DNA of 44,136 nucleotides from an uncultured Alphaproteobacteria bacterium. GTDB taxonomy: Bacteria; Pseudomonadota; Alphaproteobacteria; Bin95. Positions within the stretch are counted from its first letter, which is position 1. Every line of letters begins with the position of its first letter. Below are positions 35,290 through 43,887 of this stretch, in pieces. Location of the stretch: the NCBI GenBank assembly GCA_937891825.1, contig CALAHN010000141.1, positions 1 to 44,136 of the forward strand. The letters run 5' to 3'. The notes beneath the pieces were generated by a model. It was given only the letters and a program-made list of their open reading frames with translations, searched no databases and was not told the DNA's origin. A program made the position numbers and the translations under genes.

Positions 35290-35976
35290 CTATAATCCCA
35301 ACATGGGCAAGACTTCGGTCAGGGTTTTCACTTCGACGACCGGCGCGCCGGGCAAGCGTTCCTTGGGCGCGCCGCCGCGATTGCACCAGACGGTCTGGAA
35401 GCCGAACGTCGCGGCGCCCGCGACATCCCAGGCATTCGAGGAGAAAAAGGCGATCTCGGCCGGCGGCAGCTTCAGCTTGTCGGCGGCCATCTGATACACG
35501 CGGGCGTCAGGCTTGTAGACGCCGACATCCTCAACCGAAAGCACCACGTCGAGCGACGGCGAGATCTTGGCGCAGTTGACCGCGGAGGTCAGCATCATCG
35601 GCGCGCCGTTCGAGAGGACGCCCGTCTTCAGGCCGCCCTCCTTCAGGGCGGCGAGCACGCTGGGCACTTCCTCATAGGTCGGCAGGGACAGATAAAGCTC
35701 CATCAGATCGGCGCGCAAGCTGGGATCGGAGATCTTCAGAGCGTCCATGGCGAAATCGAGAGCGTCGCCCGTGACCCGCCAGAAATCCACATGCTGGCCC
35801 ATCAGGGACCGCAGCCAGGAATACTCGAGCTGTTTGCGGCGCCAAAGTTCGCTGAGCGCCTGGGCCTTGTCGCCGACCTTGGCGGCGCGGGCGGCGACCG
35901 GATTGATGAGGTCGAACAGCGTGCCATAAGCGTCGAAAATGCAAGCGCCGACAGTCGGCATGGTGCTGCTTGCCAT
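35290..35976 (-). CDS. Haloacid dehalogenase, type II (L-2-haloacid dehalogenase-like)
   Basis: 228 residues of the HAD superfamily. Asp15 in ACIFDAYGTLFD is the nucleophile. VLSNGAPMML holds the motif II Ser. VYKPDARVYQM gives the motif III Lys, and FFSSNAWDVAGAATFG the last motif. These are typical for 2-haloacid dehalogenases (SSNAWD in particular). The start is ATG 35976. It is the first gene of the run HAD-LonH-hydroxyacid oxidase. The products of haloacid dehalogenation are 2-hydroxyacids, which the oxidase two genes on could use (inference). Confidence 0.93.
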   Translation of the reverse strand: MASSTMPTVGACIFDAYGTLFDLINPVAARAAKVGDKAQALSELWRRKQLEYSWLRSLMGQHVDFWRVTGDALDFAMDALKISDPSLRADLMELYLSLPTYEEVPSVLAALKEGGLKTGVLSNGAPMMLTSAVNCAKISPSLDVVLSVEDVGVYKPDARVYQMAADKLKLPPAEIAFFSSNAWDVAGAATFGFQTVWCNRGGAPKERLPGAPVVEVKTLTEVLPMLGL

Positions 35977-36116
35977 CCCTGTATTCCTTTAAGCATGGGT
36001 TTGCGCGGACCAATCTAAGCGACCCGGCGCTCATCGCAAGGGCGCTTCCTTGCGGGGCCTGTCCGGGCGGCGTATCTTCGGGCGTTGCATAAGGCGCGAG
36101 TTGCGCGGAGGTTATG

Positions 36117-36989
36117 ATGTTCAAGGGATCCATGCCCGCCCTGATTACGCCGTTCAAGAATGGCGCGGTCGACAAACAAGCGTTCCAGGATTTCGTGGAA
36201 TGGCAGATCGCGGAAGGCAGCCATGGGCTGGTTCCGTGCGGGACGACGGGCGAGTCGCCGACCCTCAGCCATGACGAACACAAGATGGTGGTCGAATTGT
36301 GCATCGAAGTGGCGGCGGGCCGGGTTCCGGTGATCGCCGGCGCCGGCTCGAACTCGACCGACGAAGCCATCGATCTGGCGCGCCATGCCAAGGGCGCTGG
36401 CGCGGACGGCATTCTGGTGGTCGCGCCCTACTACAACAAGCCAAGCCAGGAAGGTCTGTTTCGCCATTACGAGGCGATCAGCGACGCCGTCGAAATTCCG
36501 ATGATCGTCTACAACATCCCGCCGCGCTCGATTGTCGACATTCTGCCGGCCACGATGGCGCGCATCGCTGGGCTGGCGAATGTCGTCGGCGTCAAGGATG
36601 CGACCATGGACCTGGCCCGTCCCTTGCGGGAACGGAACCTGATCGGTCCAGACTGGTGCATGCTCTCCGGCGAGGACGGCACGGCGATCCCCTATCTGGC
36701 GCAGGGCGGCGTCGGCTGCATTTCCGTCACAGCGAACGTCGCGCCGAAGCTTTGCTCGATGATGCACGAAGCCTGGCAGCAGGGCGCCATGGAGCGGGTG
36801 CGGCAGTTGAACGAAAGCCTGATGCCCCTCCATGACGCGATCTTCTGTGAGCCGAGCCCGGCGCCGGTGAAATATGGCGCGAGTTTGCTTGGCCGCGCGT
36901 CCGACGAAGTGCGCCTGCCGCTGGTGAAAGCGACAGACGCCGCGCGCGCCCGGGTCAAGGACGCCATGAAGGCGCTCGACCTGATTTGA
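36117..36989 (+). CDS. dapA: 4-hydroxy-tetrahydrodipicolinate synthase
   Basis: First committed step of lysine and diaminopimelate synthesis: condenses pyruvate and aspartate semialdehyde. The 290 residues start [13 protein letters not shown]. Schiff-base Lys160 ([10 protein letters not shown]), the [10 protein letters not shown] motif with Thr43 and Thr44, Tyr132 in IVYNIPPRS and Arg137 are all present. The start is ATG 36117, 5 nt after GGAGG (36107-36111); the immediately preceding ATG 36114 is only 2 nt from it. It is followed after 63 bp by smpB on the same strand. Confidence 0.97.
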   Translation: MFKGSMPALITPFKNGAVDKQAFQDFVEWQIAEGSHGLVPCGTTGESPTLSHDEHKMVVELCIEVAAGRVPVIAGAGSNSTDEAIDLARHAKGAGADGILVVAPYYNKPSQEGLFRHYEAISDAVEIPMIVYNIPPRSIVDILPATMARIAGLANVVGVKDATMDLARPLRERNLIGPDWCMLSGEDGTAIPYLAQGGVGCISVTANVAPKLCSMMHEAWQQGAMERVRQLNESLMPLHDAIFCEPSPAPVKYGASLLGRASDEVRLPLVKATDAARARVKDAMKALDLI

Positions 36990-37052
36990 CCGCGCTGAAT
37001 TTGTTCGTATCCGGCCGGAGCGTTCCTGACGTCCGGACCTGAAAGCGTCGCC

Positions 37053-37541
37053 ATGGCCGCCAAGACAAAAAAAGGCGGCGGCATGATCTCCCACGGTCTT
37101 GTCGCCCAGAATCGCCGCGCGCGCTATGACTATTCCATCGAGGATTCGATGGAGGCGGGCATTGTGCTGACCGGCAGCGAGGTCAAGAGCCTGCGCCTTG
37201 GCCGGGGCAGCATCAATGAAGCTTTCGCCGGCGAAAAAGGCGGCGAAATCTGGCTGATGAACGCCCATTTTCCCGAGTATGAGGGCGCCCGCAATTTCGG
37301 CCATGCGCCGCGCCGGGAGCGGAAGCTCTTGCTGCACCGCCGCCAGATCGAACGGCTGATCGGCGCAGTGCGGCGGGACGGCGTCACGCTGGTGCCGCTC
37401 CGCCTCTACTTCAACGACCGCGGCCGCGCGAAGGTGGAAGTCGGCCTCGCCAAGGGCAAGCGCACCATCGACAAGCGCCGGGATGTGAAGGACCGCGAGT
37501 GGAAGCGCGACCAGCAGCGCGCCATGCGCCGCGAGGTCTGA
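37053..37541 (+). CDS. smpB: SsrA-binding protein
   Basis: Binds tmRNA and delivers it to stalled ribosomes in trans-translation. 162 residues with the conserved start [29 protein letters not shown] in overlapping blocks, then [21 protein letters not shown] and the basic C-terminal tail [19 protein letters not shown], which inserts in the decoding site. dapA-smpB order is common in alphaproteobacteria. The start is ATG 37053; the N-terminus AAKTKKGGG is typical. The tmRNA gene itself is not in the window. Confidence 0.97.
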   Translation: MAAKTKKGGGMISHGLVAQNRRARYDYSIEDSMEAGIVLTGSEVKSLRLGRGSINEAFAGEKGGEIWLMNAHFPEYEGARNFGHAPRRERKLLLHRRQIERLIGAVRRDGVTLVPLRLYFNDRGRAKVEVGLAKGKRTIDKRRDVKDREWKRDQQRAMRREV

Positions 37542-37552
37542 CCCGGCGCAAC

Positions 37553-37571
37553 GCCCAGTTCACCGCTGGGC
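37553..37571. terminator. Short convergent terminator hairpin
   Basis: GCCCAG/CTGGGC (37553-37558 with 37566-37571), loop of 7 nt, between the convergent smpB and hypothetical genes. It overlaps the minus-strand stop and has no T-run. Confidence 0.4.
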
Positions 37572-38169
37572 CTTGATTGCCTGGAGGGCCGCATCCCTGG
37601 TCGGTAGAAGATCGTCGCCCGCGGCATGCTCGACCGCCTGGCCGGATTTGGGATCGGCGGCGTAGCGGGCCGACGAGAGCGCATAGTTCAGATTGACCTT
37701 CTTGCCCCGGTGGGCGAACGCGACCCAGGCCTCCGGCCAGACCTGGCAATTCCGGAAATTGACGATGACATGCCATTTCCGCCCGCTTGCTTCGACGCGG
37801 GCGTCGATGACGTCGTAGAATGCGTCCACCATGGCGGCCGTCTCGAACACATAGTCGCTGAAGTCGAGGTCCAGGACCTGAAGCTCGGCCAGGAACGCGA
37901 TGCGGGCGTCGAAGGCGCGCTCGGTCGGATCGCGCGTCGGGCGCGGCGCTTCGGCGTCCGGGTAGACAGTCGCGGCAAGAGCATCGATCCCATGGGCGAG
38001 GCGCGCGCATGCTCGGAGCGCCACGTCGATGAAGCCCTGACGCTCTGCCGGGGAGAGGTCGGCAAACTTCCAAAGCGCCCCGCGCCGCCGCCAGGGGCGC
38101 GATGAAATCCGCTTCAAGCGCGGTGTTGAGCGCGGCGCGGGACCGCCGGTCGGGCGCGTTATCCGTCAT
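37560..38169 (-). pseudogene. Hypothetical gene with an apparent +1 frameshift
   Basis: Two reading frames form one gene. ATG 38169 has a good Shine-Dalgarno (GGAGG on the minus strand, 7-nt spacing) and codes for MTDNAPDRRSRAALNTALEADF and a few more residues. The second frame, starting only at a poor TTG (38117), codes for about 175 convincing residues (FADLSPAERQG, IDVALRACARLA, FDARIAFLAELQ, FYDVIDARVEASG, WHVIVNFRNCQVWPEAW). Dropping one base at the C4 run 38078-38081 joins the frames. No family is recognised; WHVIVNFRNC is compatible with SpoIIAA/STAS-like folds but weak. The shift may be a sequencing indel, a true mutation or a programmed slip. Confidence 0.6.
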
Positions 38170-38534
38170 GTCCCATCCTCCATCGCAGCTCGATCAAACC
38201 ATGCTCGCGCGAATAATTCGATCGATTCCATCAAGTTGGTCCAACGTCCGCGCGTTCGTCCGAGCGCGCCATGCTTTAGCGCATGCAGTTCAACGACTGA
38301 ACCGGGCCAAAGTCAATTGGTCAATAACGAATTGAAGACGCGAGTATTTTCTGTAAACATCACCGCTGGGAACGCGGCGATATTGTAAAGCATTGACAGA
38401 TAGTTCTGGCCTTGCGGCGCAAGCTGGCGTAGTCGCTATCCGAGAAACGCATTGCCACGCGCCGGGAAACGGCGTCCAATTGCGGGAACGCCCGCGGATG
38501 ACGGGCGATGCAAGCACGAGGGGAGGGCGATGCC
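38170..38534. other. Intergenic region upstream of the response regulator
   Basis: 365 bp between divergent genes, more AT-rich than average. It holds the Shine-Dalgarno of the minus-strand gene, a CGAATAATTCG palindrome at 38210-38220, a possible weak promoter (TTGAAG 38332-38337 with TAAACA 38354-38359), a TTGACA at 38393-38398 without a -10, and a short CTTGCG-G-CGCAAG repeat at 38411-38423. No ORF with coding signs is seen. Confidence 0.4.
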
Positions 38535-38924
38535 ATGCAGAAGCGCGTCCTGTTGGCGGAGGATGAGCCGAATATCGTGACGTCGCTCCGGTTCCTGCTG
38601 GAGCGAGCCGGTTTTGCCGTCGATGTCTGGGACAACGGCGCGGCCGCTTGTACGGAGGCGCTGCGCCAGCCGCCAGATCTGCTCATTCTGGATGTGATGC
38701 TGCCGGAGATGGACGGCATCGAGATCCTGCGCCGGGTTCGGGCCGATAAGGGCGCCAGCCGGACCCCCGTGATCGTCCTGACGGCGAAAGGCGTTCGCGA
38801 AACCCAGGAAACCGCGCTCGCCGCCGGAGCGGACGCCTTCATCACCAAGCCGTTCTCCAACGCCGATGTGATCGCGGCCGCCGAACGTCTGACTGGCGCT
38901 GCGTCGGCTGCCAGATCGTCATAG
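38535..38924 (+). CDS. Single-domain response regulator (CheY-like)
   Basis: 129 residues, receiver domain only. The acidic pocket is Glu9-Asp10-Glu11 (LLAEDEPNI), the phospho-acceptor is Asp53 (LLILDVMLPEMDG), with Thr83 (VLTAKG) and Lys105 (ITKPF) also in place. There is no output domain, so it acts through protein contact or as a phosphate relay. ATG 38535 is chosen for the GGGAGGG site 8 nt upstream; an earlier in-frame ATG (38508) has none. No kinase is adjacent. The hybrid-like kinase at 18565 is on the same replicon but not linked. Confidence 0.93.
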   Translation: MQKRVLLAEDEPNIVTSLRFLLERAGFAVDVWDNGAAACTEALRQPPDLLILDVMLPEMDGIEILRRVRADKGASRTPVIVLTAKGVRETQETALAAGADAFITKPFSNADVIAAAERLTGAASAARSS

Positions 38925-39049
38925 AGCAGGCGGCCGGGCGGCCCAGGCGCTTCTGAATTGGCTAAGCGCCGGTCGTCAGTTGGACGCAAGTCGGCATTTT
39001 TGGGCCGCTGCGCCATTGACGCCAGCCGAAGAGCCTGAATAATCCCTGC

Positions 39050-39245
39050 CAGCGTCGGTTCCCCCACTTGGGAAGCAAAAGGGAACAAGGAAAAGGACGT
39101 TCGGGCGGTCGCCCGCGCTGCCTTAAGCCTTGGCTGTCCCCGCAACTGTAAGCGGCGAACGCGCATCCGAACTATGGCCACTGGGCAACTGGGAAGGCTG
39201 GATGCAAAGCGTGACGACCCGCGAGCCAGGAGACCTGCCGACGCC
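39050..39245 (+). promoter_or_regulatory. Cobalamin (adenosylcobalamin) riboswitch
   Basis: Ordered conserved blocks: GTCGGTTCCCCC start, GGGAACAAGG, the core CCGCAACTGTAAGCGG (39138 onward), GCCACTGGGCAACTGGGAAGG and the B12 box AGCCAGGAGACCTGCC (39224-39239). It lies about 160 nt upstream of the B12 receptor gene and controls the operon. In the bound state a downstream expression platform should reduce btuB expression. The GC-rich 39246-39401 stretch with AGACGCGCGTCT (39313-39324) could be that platform. Confidence 0.93.
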
Positions 39246-39401
39246 AGTATCGCCCCTGCGTGGTCCGGGATATGGCCGCGCGACGGAACTCCGTTTCAGG
39301 CGATGCGCGGGAGACGCGCGTCTGCCAGGCTGCCTTGAGCGGCCGCCGGAGCCGCATGTCGTCCTTCGCTTGAAACGCAGGATCAACGAAGGGGCATCGC
39401 C

Positions 39402-41312
39402 TTGTATAAGATTTCATGTATTGCCGGGGCCGCGATCGCGGCGCTGGCCGCGCCCGCATTCGGGCAAACCGTCAGGACCCTGCCGGACGTCGTCGTCTCG
39501 GCCAGCGCCGCGCCGTTGCCGTCCGATCAGGTCGGCAGCGCCGTCACCGTCATCGAGCGGGAGGCCATTCAACGCAAACAGGCGCGGTTCGTCTCCGATC
39601 TCCTGCGGGAAGTTCCGGGCGTTGCGCTCAGCCGGTCGGGTCCCGTCGGCTCGATCACGCAAGTCCGGATCCGCGGCGCGGAAGCGAACCAGACATTAGT
39701 GCTGATCGACGGGGTGGAAGTGAACGACCCCAGCGGCGCCAGCGAATTCGACCTGTCGACCCTGCTGGCCGACGATGTGGAGCGGATCGAGATCCTGCGC
39801 GGCCCGCAAAGCGCGCTTTATGGATCCGACGCCATTGGCGGCGTCATCAATATCATTACCGTGAAGGGCAAGGGCGCCCCTCGCGTCGCCGCCCGGGCCG
39901 AGGGCGGGTCGTTCAATACCGCGAGCGCCGCGGCGGGCGTCTCCGGCGGCGGCGATGCGTTCGACTATGCGCTGAATGTCGCCGGCTTTCGGACGGCAGG
40001 CGTCTCCTCCGCGCCCAAGTCCCAGGGCAATACCGAACGGGACGGCTATGAGAACCTGACGGCGTCCGCCAAGATCGGCTGGCGGCCGACGGAAATTCTG
40101 GAGTTCGAAGCGTTCGGCCGGATCATGGATTCGTCGGTTGAAAGCGACCCGCAGCCGGCTGTCGCCGGGCCCATCGTTGTCGTCGACGGCGATACGATCA
40201 CCACGTCCGATCAGGCGATCGGCCGCATCCAGGCGAAAGCCACGCTGCTCGACGGCGCTTGGGAGCAGATCGTGTCGCTCGGTCATGCCCAGGACGATCA
40301 GGATACGTTCGAGAACGGCGTCAGATCCTTCACCGCCAACGGCGACAAGACCCGCCTGACGACCCAGACCAATCTCTTCTTCGAGACGCCGGGTTTCGCC
40401 AGCGCGACCCACGGCGTCACGCTGATGGCCGAGCGCGAGTATGAGGCCCAGGAGACGCGGAGCCTGTCCGGCGATTCCAATCTCGACATCGTGAACCACG
40501 GCTTCGTCGGCGAATATCGCCTTGGCCTTTGGGATCGGCTGTTTCTCTCCTTCAGCGGCCGCTATGACGATAGCGACATTTTCGAAGACGCGACGACGGT
40601 CCGCGCGACGGCGGCCTATAATCATGTGGAGACGGGCACGCGCTTGCACGGCAGCTACGGCGAGGGCGTGAAGAACCCGACCTTGTTCGAGCTGTTCGGC
40701 TTCGGTCCCAACTTCGTCCCGAACCCGGCGCTCAAGCCGGAGCGCAGCGAGGGCTGGGATTTCGGCGTCGAGCAATCGCTGTTTGGCGGAAAGGCCATCG
40801 TCGACGTGACCTATTTCGAGAATGCGATCACCGACCTGATTCAAGGGGCCGGGAACACATCGGTCAATCTGGGCGGGACCTCGAACATTCGCGGCGTCGA
40901 GCTTTCGGCCGCGGTCCAGCTTTTCGAGAATACCGCGATCCAGGGCCAGTTTACCTACATGCAGGGGGAAGACGCCGCCGGCGACACGTTGCTGCGCCGG
41001 CCGAACGTACTGGCGAGTCTCAACCTGTCTCACCGGTTTCTGGACGACAAGGCGTCGGTCGATCTCGGCGTCGACTATCATGGCTCCCAGGAGGATCTGG
41101 CGTTCTCCAATTTCTTTGCGAACGCCGACCGGGTGACGCTGGACGATTATACCCTGGTCAATGTCGGCGCTGCCTTCGCCGTGACGGACGGCGTCGAAGT
41201 GTTCGGCCGCATCGAGAACCTCCTGGATGAGCAATATGAGGATGTCTTCGGGTTCGCCAATCCCGGGATCGGCGCGTTCATCGGCGTCCGCGCGACGCTT
41301 GGGCCGTTCTAG
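39402..41312 (+). CDS. btuB: TonB-dependent vitamin B12 outer-membrane receptor
   Basis: 636 residues. Signal peptide to about residue 21, then a TonB-box-like stretch (RTLPDVVVSASA), a plug domain (FVSDLLREVPGVALSRSG; VLIDGVEVNDP; IEILRGPQSALYGSDAIGGVINIIT) and a 22-strand barrel ending in VRATLGPF, with the usual terminal Phe. The start is TTG 39402 with GAAGGGG 7 nt upstream. It is preceded by the cobalamin riboswitch and followed, touching, by btuF, so the assignment to B12 uptake is firm. Imports cobalamin to the periplasm using the TonB gene at the end of this operon. Confidence 0.95.
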   Translation: MYKISCIAGAAIAALAAPAFGQTVRTLPDVVVSASAAPLPSDQVGSAVTVIEREAIQRKQARFVSDLLREVPGVALSRSGPVGSITQVRIRGAEANQTLVLIDGVEVNDPSGASEFDLSTLLADDVERIEILRGPQSALYGSDAIGGVINIITVKGKGAPRVAARAEGGSFNTASAAAGVSGGGDAFDYALNVAGFRTAGVSSAPKSQGNTERDGYENLTASAKIGWRPTEILEFEAFGRIMDSSVESDPQPAVAGPIVVVDGDTITTSDQAIGRIQAKATLLDGAWEQIVSLGHAQDDQDTFENGVRSFTANGDKTRLTTQTNLFFETPGFASATHGVTLMAEREYEAQETRSLSGDSNLDIVNHGFVGEYRLGLWDRLFLSFSGRYDDSDIFEDATTVRATAAYNHVETGTRLHGSYGEGVKNPTLFELFGFGPNFVPNPALKPERSEGWDFGVEQSLFGGKAIVDVTYFENAITDLIQGAGNTSVNLGGTSNIRGVELSAAVQLFENTAIQGQFTYMQGEDAAGDTLLRRPNVLASLNLSHRFLDDKASVDLGVDYHGSQEDLAFSNFFANADRVTLDDYTLVNVGAAFAVTDGVEVFGRIENLLDEQYEDVFGFANPGIGAFIGVRATLGPF

Positions 41313-42149
41313 ATGACGCTACGCGCCGCCGCCTTTGCGATCGTCGTCGCCGCTGGGCTCTGGTCCGGCGGCGGCGGCGTGGCGGCGGCGGCGCCCGAGC
41401 GCGTCGTCTCGACCCACCTCTGCGCGGATGTCCTGCTGCTGCTGCTGGCCGACCGGTCGCAGATCGCCTCCCTCAGCTATTTCGCGACCGACGGCAATTT
41501 CACGACGGAGGCGGATGCGGCCCAGGGCCTGCCCCTCAATCATGGCCTGGCGGAAGAGATCTTGCCCCTGGCGCCGGATCTGGTGTTCGCCGGCGCCTTC
41601 GCGGCGCGCCCGTTGAGTTTTCTATTGCGCCGCCAGAATATTCCGGTCGTCGACCTGCCGCTCGCGGACAGCTTCGAGGAAATTCGCCGCAATATCCGCC
41701 TGGTCGCTGGCTTGCTCGGAACGGAGGCCCGTGGCGCGCGCCTGATCGCGGCGTTCGACGCGGCCTTGCCGCCGGCCGCCGCGCCCGACCCGACGCCGCC
41801 TGTCGTCGCGCTTTACTGGTCGAAAGGCTACACCCCCGCCAGCGCCTCGCTCGCCGGGGCGGCGGCGCGGCATGTCGGCTTTGTCGATCTGGGCCAGGCG
41901 CTCGGGCTGGACGGGGCGGCGCGGGTCTCGCTTGAGACGCTGTTGCTCGCCGATCCGGCGCTTCTGGCGAAGGCCGGGCGCGACGCCGCCGCGCTGGCGG
42001 ACCTGCCGCTTGCCCATCCCGCGTTGCGCGGCGCCTTCAAGGGGCCGCGCACGGTCACGATTCCGGACAAGCTTTGGGTATGCGGCGCGCCCTCGGTCGC
42101 CGATGCAGCTTGGCTGATGTCCGATGCGCGCAAGCGCCTGGCGCCATGA
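41313..42149 (+). CDS. btuF: Cobalamin ABC transporter, periplasmic binding protein
   Basis: 278 residues with a signal peptide (LRAAAFAIVVAAGLWSGGG) and the two-lobed helical-backbone fold of class III binding proteins (PERVVSTHLCADVLLLLLAD; LAPDLVFAGAFAA; ADSFEEIRRNIRLVAGLLG). ATG 41313 directly follows the btuB stop. Its own stop overlaps the btuC start in an ATGA. Binds B12 in the periplasm and passes it to the BtuCD complex. Confidence 0.92.
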   Translation: MTLRAAAFAIVVAAGLWSGGGGVAAAAPERVVSTHLCADVLLLLLADRSQIASLSYFATDGNFTTEADAAQGLPLNHGLAEEILPLAPDLVFAGAFAARPLSFLLRRQNIPVVDLPLADSFEEIRRNIRLVAGLLGTEARGARLIAAFDAALPPAAAPDPTPPVVALYWSKGYTPASASLAGAAARHVGFVDLGQALGLDGAARVSLETLLLADPALLAKAGRDAAALADLPLAHPALRGAFKGPRTVTIPDKLWVCGAPSVADAAWLMSDARKRLAP

Positions 42150-43132
42150 AGCCGGGCCTTGCCATCGGCCTTGGACTGGCGCTCGTGGGCGCTTTCCTCG
42201 CCTCGCTCACGCTCGGCGCTGCCTCGATTGCGCCGGCGGACGCGCTCTCCGCGCTGTTCGGCGCCGGCGACGCGACGCTCAGGATCATCGTGATCGAGGT
42301 GCGGCTGCCGCGCGCGCTGCTCGCCCTCCTGATCGGCGCGACGCTTGGGCTGTCGGGCGCGGCCCTGCAGGGGTTACTGCGGAACCCCCTGGCGGAGCCG
42401 GGCCTGATCGGCGCGAGCGCGGCGGCGGCGCTTGGGGCTGTCCTCGTCTTCTACAGCGGCCTGGCGGCGATGTTTGTCTGGGCGCTGCCGCTTGGCGGTA
42501 TCCTGGGGGCATTGGCGGCGGTCGGTCTGGTCTGGCTGCTGGCGGGCCGAAGCGGCGACAGCCTCAGCTTGATCCTGGCCGGCGTCGCCGTCGCCAGCCT
42601 GGCTGGGGCCTTGACGGCGCTTGCCCTGAACTTCGCGCCCAATCCCTTCGCGGCTTCGGAAATCATGTTCTGGATGATGGGCTCGCTCGCCGACCGGAGC
42701 TTCGAGCATGTCTGGCTGGCGGCGCCGTTCATGGCGGCCGGGGCATGGCTGATCCTGCGCCAGGCGCCGGCGCTCGATGCCCTGACGCTTGGGCCGGATA
42801 CCGCCCGGACGCTTGGGTTCGATATGGGGAGGACCGCGCGCGGCATCGTGCTGGGCGTCGCGCTTGGCGTCGGCGCGGCGACGGCGGTCGCGGGCGCGAT
42901 CGGGTTCGTCGGCCTCGTGACGCCGCACCTGCTGCGCCCGCTCGTCGGCTATCGGCCCCGCCCGCTATTGCTGGCGAGCGCGCTTGGCGGCGCGGTGCTG
43001 ACGCTGTTCGCCGATATCGGCGCCCGGCTGGCGGCCCCGGCGGAGGAACTGAAGCTGGGAGTCTTGACTGCGCTCGTCGGCGCGCCGTTCTTCCTCTACC
43101 TGATCTATAGCCAGCGGCGGAATCCGCAATGA
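42146..43132 (+). CDS. btuC: Cobalamin ABC transporter permease (FecCD family)
   Basis: 328 residues, about 10 membrane helices, FecCD-type. Characteristic blocks are RLPRALLALLIGATLGLSGAALQG, LRNPLAEPGLIGASAAAALG, MGSLADRSFEHVW and the coupling region GAIGFVGLVTPHLLRPLVG. The start is ATG 42146, overlapping the btuF stop by 4 bp; frames upstream of it only repeat btuF sequence. The stop overlaps btuD (ATGA). Channel half of the B12 importer. Confidence 0.94.
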   Translation: MKPGLAIGLGLALVGAFLASLTLGAASIAPADALSALFGAGDATLRIIVIEVRLPRALLALLIGATLGLSGAALQGLLRNPLAEPGLIGASAAAALGAVLVFYSGLAAMFVWALPLGGILGALAAVGLVWLLAGRSGDSLSLILAGVAVASLAGALTALALNFAPNPFAASEIMFWMMGSLADRSFEHVWLAAPFMAAGAWLILRQAPALDALTLGPDTARTLGFDMGRTARGIVLGVALGVGAATAVAGAIGFVGLVTPHLLRPLVGYRPRPLLLASALGGAVLTLFADIGARLAAPAEELKLGVLTALVGAPFFLYLIYSQRRNPQ

Positions 43133-43887
43133 GCAAGCTGGTCTTCGAAAGCGTATCGGCGCGCCTTGGACGCCATCTGGCGCTCCAGGAGGTTTCGCTT
43201 GCGGTCGAGGCGGGGTCGCTCCTGGCGCTGGTCGGGCCGAACGGCGCGGGCAAGACGACCGCTCTCCGCACAATGGCCGGCCTCGTGCCGCCGGCTTCGG
43301 GGCGGGTGTTGCTGGATGGGCAGGTTCTGGGCGAGACGCCGGCCAGTCTGCGCGCCCGCCGCATCGCCTATCTGGCCCAGGACAGTCAGGCCCACTGGCC
43401 GATCACGGTCTGGGACCTGGCGCTGCTTGGCCGCTTGCCCCACGGCCAGCGCGTCACAGCGGCGGACCGCGCTATCGTCGAGCGGACGCTCCAAGCCCAT
43501 GACCTGATGAGCCTCAAGGACCGGCCGGCGACAGCGCTTTCGGGCGGCGAACTCCGCCGGGCGCTGCTGGCCCGGGCGCTCGCGACGGAGCCGGACGTGC
43601 TGCTGGCCGACGAGCCGACGGCGGCGCTCGACCCCGGCCATGGGCTCGATGTGATGGCGGCATTGCGGCGGGCGGCCGGTGACGGCATGGCGGTCGTCGT
43701 CGTCACGCACGATCTCGGCCTCGCCCAGCGCTTCGCCGACCGGCTGGCGCTGCTGCATGAAGGCCGGCTCCGTGCGATCGGCCCGGCCGGGGACGTGCTG
43801 ACGGCGGATAATCTCGCCCGCTGCTATGGCGTTCGGGGCGACCCCCTGGGCATGCTGGAGCGGATCGATGCAAGCGCGCGCTGCTGA
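43129..43887 (+). CDS. btuD: Cobalamin ABC transporter ATP-binding protein
   Basis: 252-residue ATPase. Walker A GPNGAGKTT, Q-loop YLAQDSQ, ABC signature LSGGELRR, Walker B DVLLADEPTAALD and the switch His in VVVTHDLG are all intact. It overlaps btuC by 4 bp and the next gene (tonB) by about 20 bp. Drives the BtuC channel; it could also serve a haem or siderophore importer in other contexts, but the riboswitch fixes it as B12 here. Confidence 0.94.
   Translation: MSKLVFESVSARLGRHLALQEVSLAVEAGSLLALVGPNGAGKTTALRTMAGLVPPASGRVLLDGQVLGETPASLRARRIAYLAQDSQAHWPITVWDLALLGRLPHGQRVTAADRAIVERTLQAHDLMSLKDRPATALSGGELRRALLARALATEPDVLLADEPTAALDPGHGLDVMAALRRAAGDGMAVVVVTHDLGLAQRFADRLALLHEGRLRAIGPAGDVLTADNLARCYGVRGDPLGMLERIDASARC

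Noticed and set aside
38393-38398. TTGACA upstream of the response regulator
   Set aside because: No acceptable -10 lies 15-19 bp downstream, so it is not called as a promoter.
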